DNA from: Diogma glabrata
Lineage: Eukaryota; Arthropoda; Insecta; Diptera; Cylindrotomidae
Reading direction: 5' to 3'
Assembly: GCA_963693315.1 (NCBI GenBank)
Contig: OY856188.1
Location: 2,912,257 to 2,976,256 of the forward strand
DNA: 64,000 bases
Shown in pieces: positions 34,641 through 44,959 of this stretch. Made by a program: the position numbers and the translations under genes. Numbering within the stretch: the stretch's first letter is position 1; each line of letters begins with the position of its first letter. Under the pieces are notes generated by a model. That model made no database searches, was not told the DNA's origin, and saw only the letters and a program-made list of their open reading frames with translations.

Positions 34641-35036
34641 TAACTAGGAGGGCCCGGCGTGCTAGCATATAATTCTTCCTTCAGTACCCGGAAATGCTAG
34701 CGTATAATTTTTAATTTTTCTTTTTAAATATATGAATGAAAAATAATCAAAACTCTAGCCTATCAGTTCGGATATATGAAAAATTAGCGATCAAATAAGT
34801 CAGAGATCAAAGAAGCTTACTTGAAAACTTATTTGATCGCTAATTTTTCATATATCCGAACTGATCAGCTAGAGTTCTGATTATTTTTCATTCATATATT
34901 TAAAAAGAAAAATTAAAAATTATATGCTAGCATTTCTCATTACCACTTTTTGAAATCATTGCTTCTACGTCAACAAAATGTCTACGCAAAAACTTTATTT
35001 AGAAGCGTAGCGAAGCACGCCGGGCCCTCCTAGTTA
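34641..35036. mobile_element. MITE with GC-rich TIRs and palindromic core
   Basis: A TIR of about 22 bp starting AACTAGGAGGGCCCGGCG (34642) mirrors the right end (35014-35035). The core is a second inverted repeat with arms about 34694-34802 and 34829-34935. A non-inverted right-hand segment (about 34940-35013) contains GAAGCGTAGCGAAGCACG. TA-type flanks are possible. No ORF. Confidence 0.85.
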
Positions 35037-35146
35037 AAAAAAATACAGTAATTTTATTTTGATTTAAATAGTAATATGAAACGAACACACCACACACACA
35101 CTTTTTTTAAAATTATTGTTATTTAATATGCAGTCACGTTATAGTC

Positions 35147-35696
35147 CCTGAGCCCACGCCGATTTCATGTGATGATTACCATATATTTTATGCTTCGTGA
35201 GGCGCCTGTCTTTGATGAGTCCGAAAACTTTTGTTCTGCCATTTTTCTCGATTCGACCGCTTTTTCGTTCGACAAGCTCCAAAAAATGCCGATATCCCGG
35301 GAACTTGTAAACTTTTTTTTATCTATGGGGGTTGGAAATTTGTTTAAGAAAACGAGGGTAACGTTATCTGACAAATTTGTCTGCTATTGTCGCGTCCGAC
35401 AACCCAAACATACCAAAATGTCATCTGTCGGACTCGACAATAGCGGACACATTTTTGTCGGACAAGCTTACCCTCGTGTTGAAAAACAAATTTCCACCAC
35501 CCATAGTTAAAAACAAAATTGTGGTAGCAAATTTACAAGATCGCGGGCAATCGGCGTTTTTCGGAGCTTGACGAACGAAAAAGCGGCCGAATCGAAGAAA
35601 ATGGCAGAACAAAAGTTTTCGGGCTCGTCAAGGACAGGCGCCTCACGAAGTATAAAATATGTGGTAATCATCATATGAAATCGGCGTGGGCCCAGG
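35147..35696. mobile_element. Full-length palindromic fold-back element
   Basis: Nearly the whole 550 bp folds on itself: arms about 35147-35395 and 35445-35696, outer ends reading CCTGAGCCCACGCCG on the left and mirrored on the right. The overlapping ORFs on both strands here (for example 35169-35510 and 35507-35716) are the two arms read in mirror image and are not genes. Arms differ at scattered positions. No clear target duplication. Confidence 0.88.
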
Positions 35697-37945
35697 TAAA
35701 CTTGATTTCTTGTCATTTTTGACTTTGTTTAATTATTTTTTTTTTATTTTCAATTTAATTAGAACCGTCAACAAAGAAAATTGTATAAACTTAAAAAATT
35801 TCCCGGGTGTGACCACTACGGGATATATATTAAACACTTTGTAAATAGGTTTAAAATACATCAACCATGTCTTATCTACACACAAATGACACAGTTTTGA
35901 AAGCGATTAAAACTGCACTTGATGGCTGATTATGTCATACATGTTCAGGAACACCTCTTTTTTTAATCACATAAAAACAAACATAGATTATATTCTTATC
36001 GAAAGAAACTATACAAAAACATTTTTTTTGATAACAACTTGATTCATAGTTTTGAGACTAGAAAAAAATATACTTTTTCCTCTTCTAATTATCACCGTCA
36101 TATTTTTCTTGGATAACTTTAATCAATTTTTTGAGATTAGATAATTTTGCATCTTTAAGTATTTTATTTTATATGTATGTATATAATATATTTATTGATA
36201 AAACATGAAAAATATATTAAAAATTGGATTTTTTTTTAACAGTTGGGAGTTGGAATTAATACCAGTTAGGAGGACGTTGGGATACTCAAAAACTGAATTT
36301 CAATCAATTTAAGGAATATTCAACATAAAGTGCATTAAGGAATTTTTGTGAAAATTAACATTCAACCATTTACCAAAAAAAAATTATACTATTTTTTTTG
36401 TCTTAATAAATTGAATAACACAAATAATATTGTTTAGCAAATAAACATAAATAGATTTAAATATTTCTTATTTGTTTATTTTATTGTCATAAAGATCAAA
36501 GTTTAGTTTTGGAAAAAATAATTTATTTAATAAATTGTTATTATTTAAACAAAAAAAAAATATTTATTAATATGTCTATAGGATTTCTGTTAACGATTTT
36601 AAATTATTTTGAGCTTTGAACTGAAAGTTTTTTTTAAATGGAATAAAAAATAAATAGAACAGATTATGTATTTTGGACTTAATCGTATGTTCATAGGGAT
36701 ATTATGTAATATTGTTGCGGTGCACTAAAAAATTAACAGCTTTTAAATCGAATAAAAAATAAACGTGTGATTGGGAAACTGATTGTGAAAACAATCCATT
36801 AAGATTCAACAGCAGCGTATATAAAACATTAGAAAACATTAACAAGAAAACTAGATAAAAACTAAATAAAATAAGTATTAGTATTTAGTAGAAATGGCTT
36901 CCGGCTCAAATCATTTTTTCTAAATTTTTGATTTTATACTTTAGGTCTCCTATAACTTCAAATGGCGGCTTGTAACATAAACTTCTACAAACTCTGATTT
37001 ATAATGTTATACATACTATTATTGTTATCATTTCGTAAAATATTATCTTAGGTCAGTCAGTATAACTCTAAAATATATAAAACAAAAAAAAAATCCTTTT
37101 CTTTACCCATTTTAAAGGCAACCTCTATTCAAACCCTTTATTGTTACAGATTCATATAGAGCCGTTATCAAATATATAGAGAAAAAAAATATTACATATT
37201 TATTTAATTTTGTTGATAAACATATTTTTTTTTGTTAAGTTTCTTATCTCTTAAGCAAATGTAAAAAAAAAATAAAGATTATATTTTTTAGGATAGAAAT
37301 AAGAAATTTAAATTATTGTAAACATTTAATGTCATGTTTTTCGCTTTTATTATACTTTTTTTCTTTATCATATAGCATGTCAATTTCAAAATTAAATGAT
37401 AATCATATTTTCAAGTTGTTGAAGATTAAATGGAAGCTAGTCATAATTTCCACGAGATATTTAAAATAAAAACGAAGTGCTGTAGAAATTTATAAATATG
37501 TGAATACTTGTTGGACAGAAAAGTTGTATGTGTTTGGGTCTTCGGTCTTGGGAGATAGATTGGCAATGGTGGTAAAAATTTCGTGGTAAAAAATTTCGTT
37601 GTCGACGTCAAGTGATTGAAACAAGTAAAGGAAAACAGCTAAAGAAGCAACCAGTAAGCTACAACAAGACGCAACTAATGTCATTATTAATTGCAAAAAA
37701 ATTGAGCATCAAACTGAAAAACTCGAGCATCAAACTAAAAAAATTCAATCCCGTCTGTAAATGCTTAAGACAGTTAAATATCTAGATTCTAGGCAATGAC
37801 AGTAGGACGTTAAGTTAAAGTGTAAACAACAAAGTTAAAACGAAAAACAGAACTGAACCTAAATTACAGTAAGATGAACTGATTACTCAACATAAATTCT
37901 GGGTTGTCTATCGAATTTATTGTCAAATATTAAAGCCAGGTACAA
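35697..37945. other. Long AT-rich intergenic stretch, no gene seen
   Basis: No family-like ORF on either strand, no RNA gene and no repeat pair recognised. Poly-T and poly-A tracts are frequent. The minus ORF 37490-37696 has a hydrophobic segment but no other support. Confidence 0.5.
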
Positions 37946-37949
37946 GGAA

Positions 37950-38065
37950 AACGAACGTAAACAACATATAAAAGTTCCAAAACAAAGTGCTACGATACAT
38001 TGTCAAGGCTTCGTGGTATATAATCGTGGCAATCGTGGTATATGACTTTGTAACATGGGGTTTAT
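37950..38065 (+). pseudogene. Jockey-type LINE RT tail remnant
   Basis: The short reading FQNKVLRYIVKASWYI near 37973-38022 resembles the thumb-region block (LQNKVLR-IVNAPWYVRN) of Jockey-clade reverse transcriptases. Surrounding sequence is too decayed to extend. Confidence 0.45.
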
Positions 38066-38432
38066 CGGTTTAAAAGCTCGATGCTTTGATCACTGTCGAC
38101 TCTTACTGCTTCAACATGATATAAAAGCCATTCAGTCCTAGCGCTTATAAAAAAGATAATTTCTCAACACGATTGCCTGATTTTGTCCATTATAAAATAA
38201 TAAGAATGCATCTACTCAGTTTGTATAACAGAACTTTGATAATCCACAAAATAACAAAAATAAGTCTGTATGGAGCCTTAATAATTACTCATTTTAGATA
38301 CACTATTTGATTTAACTTATACATCTTTCCCAGTAACAATTAATTCTTTGAAAGTATTTGCTTCCGTATAAGAAAAGTCGATCATGTTTTAAAATTCCCT
38401 TTCCTCCAGAATATTCTATCAAGGCTTGAAAC

Positions 38433-38531
38433 CACATACAACAGAAACAGAAACAGAATTCCATACAAATTTTACAGAAACAGAATTTTTTTCTGTCAAA
38501 TTTGTATGAAATTCTGTTTCTGTTGTATGTG
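38433..38531. repeat. 99-bp palindrome
   Basis: CACATACAACAGAAACAG at 38433 is mirrored by CTGTTTCTGTTGTATGTG ending at 38531. The inner part has CCATACAAATTT against AAATTTGTATG. It could form a hairpin and may be a tiny palindromic MITE. Confidence 0.8.
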
Positions 38532-38759
38532 AAATGTGAATGCCCGCTTTAGACAAAATCTCAATAATTTGTATTTGCTGTTGTTGTATTTGTTTCTCAA
38601 TATAACAACAAATAATATATTTGTCATTCGGTTTCTCAAAGGTGAAACAACAATTGATGATTACTGTGTATGTAATGGGGTGTTTCATTGATATTGAATA
38701 TTACTTTGTGATTTAGTATAGATATATTTAAGACAATGAACTGCTTCAAATTTAAGGTC

Positions 38760-39360
38760 ACCCAAGCAGTTGTAAGTCACTACCAAAAATAGTTCGAGAT
38801 GGTGTCGCTTTCACATGAACTGCAGATCTGTATGTCATCGAAAATAGAGGCTCACGTTGATCTTAGCTCCTTACTTACTCGCGTTTCATCTTATTTTGTT
38901 AATCCCTAGTCTGTGGCAAATTACCTAGGAATTACGACTGGCTCAAAATGAAATCCTTGATCTATGTGGGTTTCTTAGGCTTTACCGCATGTGGTCGCTT
39001 CCTGGTTCAAAATCATGCGTATTACATCGATTACGTTTTAATTATTTTCTTGTCAACTGCAATGCTTGCCTCCTAAATATTTAACCTCTTCCCCGATAAA
39101 TGAAACCTTGGTGGAATTTACCTTTAATCCGTTTGTTTGTACCCTTTACAGGACCTTCGCCAAGTTTCTTAAGTGCTCATCAAACACGTCTTCTAGTGCA
39201 AGGCTTTTATTAAACATTCAATTATGAAGTTGCGACTTCAACCTACCAGTAACCAGTACCAGTATCCATCAATCTTAGGCAACAGGTAGCTATCCTTCCT
39301 AGTTCTGCATTTAGCTTATAATAGTCAACACAGAATCTCAACGTTCCATCCTTCTTGCTT
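38760..39360 (-). pseudogene. Ty3/gypsy RT remnant
   Basis: Minus-strand reading, near 39350: KDGTLRFCVDYYKLNAE, the finger-domain block of gypsy RTs. Further on, near 39180-39060, EHLKKLGE/LAKVL-type text is followed by TNGLKVNSTKVSFIGEEVKY. The catalytic YLDD part is missing. An old dead element, distinct from the copies at 7.4-12.1 and 12.9-18.2 kb. Confidence 0.65.
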
Positions 39361-39587
39361 ACACCACATATGTTTCGATTTCACTATGTTGGTTCTGACG
39401 TTTCCTTGATGTATACTGTAAAATACATATTCTACTATTCTTGTCTAAGTTCTTTTGTATATTTTTACACGATATGCCATATTTCCGCTTTTCACTATTT
39501 AGTGTTGAACGAGTTGTTATTGTTTTTCTGCTTGCATTTTATTATTCTAGCTCACATTTGGCATTATGTGCTATGATTGATCTTTTC

Positions 39588-39671
39588 TTAACACGTTCGC
39601 TGCCCTGCCTAGAAGAGTTATCTCGTTGTGGAAACGTTTTTGAAAATGTCGATACACAGCGAACGTGTTAA
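39588..39671. mobile_element. 76-bp TTAA-flanked MITE (piggyBac-like)
   Basis: TTAA at 39588-39591 and 39668-39671 flank a 76-bp body with an 11-bp TIR, CACGTTCGCTG on each side. A TTAA duplication is characteristic of piggyBac transposition. At this size it is only a pair of ends. Confidence 0.7.
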
Positions 39672-40381
39672 ATGTCCGATTTGTAATGTAGGTTTGTACT
39701 GAAGAATTTCCTAATGACGTAGACATCAATGTTGTTAGCGTAACATCGTGCTCGTCCACTATGATTGTTAATTTTGAGACATGTATGAAGGTTATCAGAC
39801 AATCGGTTGTGGCAGCATACCTACATTTCCATAAATAATATAACTCGAATCTCCATGTAAACAGCCAGCCGTCATTTCATTACCAAACATAATTTATTTC
39901 TCATACCAAAAACAACAAAACATTTAAGTAAGCAAATGCGATCGTTTTTATCAGAAGGTCAATAGTTTAAGTTTTATTTTAAAGATTTTATTTGTTTGTT
40001 AAACAAAATTATTATCACTGAAATCATTGGTTGACACACAGATAAATTTGTGCCATCGATATTTATGATTTTAAAATAGTAAAAAGAAAAATAACCAAAT
40101 CATCATAAATCACTTGAGATGAGTAAATAATTAAATTATTGGTACCAATTTACTGTAAATATTATCTGATGGTTTGTTTGCTATGACTTTTAAAACTAAT
40201 TAGATTGGTTATTTTTGTGATGCCATACGGACTGGAAAAATTTCTAATTAGTTTGAGTTTGTATTTAAACGATAATTTAGATAAAATGTCATAACGACAA
40301 TGGCTGGTTGGGTTTTTTTTGTTAAAAAGTGTTGTTGTACCATAGATGGGCTACAAAGTTTCATAGATCGGTTGTTGCTCT
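39672..40381. other. Intergenic, no gene seen
   Basis: AT-rich, no recognised coding or RNA gene. Confidence 0.5.
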
Positions 40382-40784
40382 CCGGGTAGGAGCTGCCAAT
40401 GTTAAACAACGTACCAATCTCCGACTAGTATTGGTGAGCCAAGCCTTGGCTAGTTAGCTTTGGACCAGGTCTGGGCCAGTTGTAAATGCCTAGAGTAGAC
40501 TGAACCAAGGTTCAGTTTCTTATATTACGCGTTATTAACCAGTCTAATGCATTGTAAACATGTGCAGCCCATATTATGTTTATTTTTATTTTCATATATG
40601 TAACTCTTTCTACAACCTCTTTCCACAGATTTAAAGGAGGTCTGGAAAAAACTTGGTTTGGTAGACTTGGTCCAAGCCTGGTTTGCCAGACTTGGCCGTT
40701 TGAAAATGTTAAGCCTGGCCCAACCCCCTAAGGCTATGGCGCGGTATTGGCTCAGGCTTGACCCCTTAGCTTTTTCTTACCCGG
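40382..40784 (-). mobile_element. Non-autonomous element with GGCCCAG/TTGGACCAAG motifs, copy 2
   Basis: Inverse-oriented partner of 22464-22864. The ends are better preserved here: CCGGGTA at the left and TACCCGG at the right. Inside are multiple diverged TTGGNCCAAG, CTGGGCCAG and TGGCC motifs near both ends. No ORF. Together with 56-634 (CCCGAG ends, CCTGATCAGG motifs) it suggests a class of elements with palindromic micro-repeats. Confidence 0.72.
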
Positions 40785-40929
40785 GTCGTTTATTTTGAAA
40801 ACCGTATTGGATATCAGATATCAATTGTCTTCCAAACAAATTTTGAACTGTGTGAATTAATGCTGTGGAACTGTGAGTAAAGCTTTTAATTTATTAGCCT
40901 ATAATTTAAAATATCACATTTTGTTCCTT

Positions 40930-41135
40930 TTTGGGGCGCAAGTTGGACATATGCTAATGTCCAGGACGTAGGGAAAATACCAAATTTACAAGGTTTGTAG
41001 AAAATGTTGGTTATAGTGGATGCACGTTCTTTTGAAAATGTTTTTAGAATAATAGAATAAATATTGTCCAGACCGGAGGCTTTGTTGATCTTTAACTCCC
41101 TTAAAAATTAGGGTTGGAGGCAGAAACTTTCACAT
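40930..41135 (-). pseudogene. LINE B RT fragment
   Basis: Minus frame is open over KINKASGLDNIYSIILKTF, then TITNIFYKPCKFGIFPTSW and LAYVQLAPQK. It parallels the segment of the intact LINE B ORF that begins NINKASGKDN. Short and isolated. Confidence 0.82.
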
Positions 41136-42565
41136 CGTCAGTATTAAAACAATTCGATCGAAATGGAAAAAACTTCGGATACCATTGGTGTCAATTTTTC
41201 AGAAGTGCAGTAAGCAGTATATCAGATTAATAACAGATGTGTTCGCATGAGACCCACAAGGACCTTCTGATCCACTGCGGAACATCTAGAACGAACTTCA
41301 CACTTAAAACAAAAAAAAACAACTTACTAGCCTTCACCATCATGATTGAAAGAATTCGCTTTATTCACCACAATAAATCGATTTCGTCGACTTGACTGCA
41401 ATTCGAACAATTTTTAATCAAGCGTCTTAATACAATAGGCTTTATACATTATCTTACACATACTAACATAAAAGAATTTTTTTTTATTCAAAAGTTACAA
41501 CAAGACTAGGCCCATTTGACGAAGATTTTGACGTTTTGGAGTGGAAACATCCAATTGTTTTTATAAAGATTTTAATTTTTTAAGCAAAACAAACGAGAAA
41601 ATAAAACATTCTCAACAAAAACGAAGCCAAAACATATTCTACGTTGAATTTTTTTCTAATCATTAAACATTTTTGTTACGAATCTCACGATGTAACGTTA
41701 GTGTGTTGATTTCAAGCCTATATGTTTGGGATTTAGTGTTACATCCGAGAGATAGTTTTCTTTAGTAAGTTTAGATAGTTTTCTTAAACTTCTGTTTTCA
41801 ATTTGTTATATGTTGAGATGATGATGCACGGCTTCACTAGGTTGGTATTCAATCAACAAATATTTTGAATTTGAAGGTTAAATTCTGAATAACATATTTG
41901 TTATGTTTTTTGTTATATAAAGATCAACATTTTATTTAAAAAATGGGTATCTAAACTAGAAATCCTATCATATAATAAAATATAATATACCATACCGTTA
42001 TTCCAATTTCCAAGATAGGAAGGATGTAAGAATAAAAAACAAAACTGGTTAAAACAAAATTCCTCAAACACTTAAAAAATAAATTTGTCATGTTGTTCTT
42101 ACAAGTTAGGACGAAATAAAGGTCACGAACAGGTCTTCGTCGATAATTGTTAGAAGTGTATATACAACTGGAATGCACAAACATCTCCGCGGGCTCATGA
42201 CAAGTTTACGGAATATAATAGCGGACAAGTGGAACGACCTATAATTCGAATACCTTAGGTTAGCTAGACCCATATCACACCACCGCAACACAATAATCCT
42301 TAGGGGTTAAAATATATAAAAATATAAAATTAGGTTAATCAAAACAAAGTGGTAATGGTAACAAAACTTAAACGAGAAAAAAATTAAATACGAATTGTGA
42401 AAACTCCATAGACAATATATATAAAGACTATATAAATAAAGACAATTATCAAACTAGTAAAAATATGATAATAGATAAGAAGACAGAAAAGATAAAAAAA
42501 TAGAACAAAAAACCAAAAAAATATATCATTCAAATAAATAGAGGTCAAAAATTGGAGTAGAGTAT
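41136..42565. other. Intergenic, no gene seen
   Basis: No family-like coding region. The overlapping minus ORFs 41951-42184 and 42106-42291 have no recognisable motif. Confidence 0.45.
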
Positions 42566-43424
42566 TATTATAAAGAGACGAACAACGTAACCCTATTCCA
42601 ATATCTAGGGCTGTCTTACAAGGTTTTCCACGCTCTCAACATCGTCCAGTAATTCTTGGGGTAGGAATCCAAATACCACTCGTTAACTGTACTCCTCAAT
42701 CTAGATGGAATTTTAACAAAGTTGACTTGGATAAATATAGGTTGGAGTTGGATGCAGTGATACGCTGGATCCAACCCATTCCTAAAAATTACGATAGGTT
42801 CGTTGGAGCCATCATTCCAACTGCTAAGAAATGCATCCCAAGAGGCTTCCGTGGAAAATACATTCCTGGCTGGAGTAGGGAGAGCGATAAATTATATGAG
42901 GAGTACCTTAGTAGTGGTGAGGCAGACGTGGCTGATGGCTTACTTTACTCACTGGACGCCGCGAGAAAGCAAAAGTGGATTAGCGCTGTTGAAAACATAG
43001 ATTTTTCGCATTCAAGCAGGGAAACCTGGAGTCTTCTTCGGAAGCTGGGTGGCTCAAACTCAATTGCTCGTACTAATAATGAAATAAAACCAAGGACATT
43101 GCGAATCATATCGTAAACATGTCTCGTTCTTCTATTAATCGCCTTCATAAAAGAACAATTAAACGTAAACTAAGAGAAATGAAGCGCTTCGTCTCTATCG
43201 AAGTATGCGAACTCTTTTAGTAGCGAAGAACTAGATTCAGCTCTGTCCTAAACAAAAAACGGAAAAGCAGCTGGGTACGATGGTATTTTTCCAGAATTTC
43301 TTAGAAATGCTGGAAAAAATGTAAAACAATGGCTAACTAAATTTTTCTCGAATATCCTAGAAACCGGCAATCTTCCAAAACATTTTAAGACTACAAAAGT
43401 AATAGCGATACTTAAGCCAGGTAA

Positions 43425-43645
43425 ATTTGTAGCGCCATTTTGAAATTAAAACTCAATATAAAAAAAATTCAAAAAATCGCCATAACGCTCATAACGCCAT
43501 CTGGAAAAATAAAACTCCATATAAAAAAAATTCTAAAATATTTAATCAAAAACACTAATCCAATTTTTTGCATATGGCAATGTTCATTGTTTATTGCAAA
43601 TGGCGTGAATGGGTAGGGCTATGATATATCGGGGGCTTTGCTATT
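43425..43645 (-). repeat. Repeat inserted in LINE A, partner of 24720-24965
   Basis: Separates ILKPGK (ends about 43424) from YCPIALLST (starts about 43645) of the LINE A RT. It matches the reverse complement of 24720-24965. The exact borders and duplication are not resolved. Confidence 0.8.
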
Positions 43646-44959
43646 GCCCAATTGCCCTTTTGAGCACCTGCTACAAATTGTTAGAACGGCTCATATACAA
43701 CCGTATCGCTCCGATACTGAATGACCAGATCCCAGTCGAACAAACTGGTTTCTGTCCCAATAGCAGTTGCACTGACCAACTGCTCGCTTTAACATCCTAT
43801 ATTGAGGCTGGATCTCACTGCAGCATATGACACGGTCTGGCGGATTGAGATTAGCTGTTCAATGCAATTCCTTGTAACACCATCTCACGTTTAATTAACA
43901 ACATGCTGAGTAATCGTGTATTCAAAGTTCATGTAAATAATTCCTGTAGTAGGTCCAAAATGCTTAACAATGGTTTGCCACAGGGTTCCGTCCTGGCGCT
44001 ATTACTTTTTAATTTGTACATCCATGGCATGCCTGACACAACATCAAAGAAATTTGGGTACGCGGATGACTGGACCCTGGCCACTCAAAATAAAAACATG
44101 GGTGTCTTGGAAGATTTGTTGTCAACTGACCTGGCGATAATGAATGACTATTTTCGAACGTGGAGCTTATTTCCTAATCTAAGTAAAACCGAGAGTTCTT
44201 GTTTCCAATTAAACAACAAACTGGCAAAACACGAATTATCAGTGTTATTTAACGGCACTGTTATTAAATACAATCAACAGCCAAAGTACCTGGACATTAC
44301 TCTCGATAGAACTCTTTCTTTTAAACTCCACCTAGAGAATACGTCAAAAAAACTTAAAACGAGAAACAATATATTGCACAAACTGGCAGGCTCGAAATGG
44401 GGTGCTACTCCAGCTACCCTCCGCACAACTGCTCTAAGTCTGGTTTACTCAGTGGCTGAGTATGGCGCACCAGTCTGGTTGAATAGCACACATACTGAAA
44501 AAGTTGACTGCCAGCTGCATGCCACGATGCGTACTATAAGTGGTACTATCAGTCTACTCCTTTACCTTGGCTCCCTGTATTACGGAATGCGCTCATGCAT
44601 GAACATAAAAAGGTAACCAACAACATCAGTCTAGACATGACCTAACTTATGAAGTTGTTATTTGTATCCCTCCCACCGACTAATTATGTTCCATTTGACT
44701 CGAAAATGAAGTGTATGCAGTTTTACTGAAATCGGAAAATAATTACCCATCGCGCAGTGGCGTCGAAAATAAGAAAATTAGCAGAATAATAGGATTTTTT
44801 ATGTTTATCAGATATAATCATCTTAAAATACAATATATCTCATAATTTCGATTTTTTCATTAAAAGCTAATTACTTTACGATTCCAACAAGCCTAAGAAT
44901 GTAGAAATCGATCTTAAGAAAGCGTTTTTATCGAATTTCTTCTTAAATATTTCTTAAAT

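Noticed and set aside
35165..35716. Several overlapping ORFs on both strands (60-113 codons)
   Set aside because: They are the two arms of a palindromic element read in mirror image; none has a protein motif.
37490..37696. Minus ORF with a putative membrane segment
   Set aside because: Isolated, no homologous features, within a long non-coding AT-rich region.
41951..42291. Two overlapping minus ORFs with somewhat better composition
   Set aside because: No recognisable motif in any frame; could be an old element but cannot be supported.
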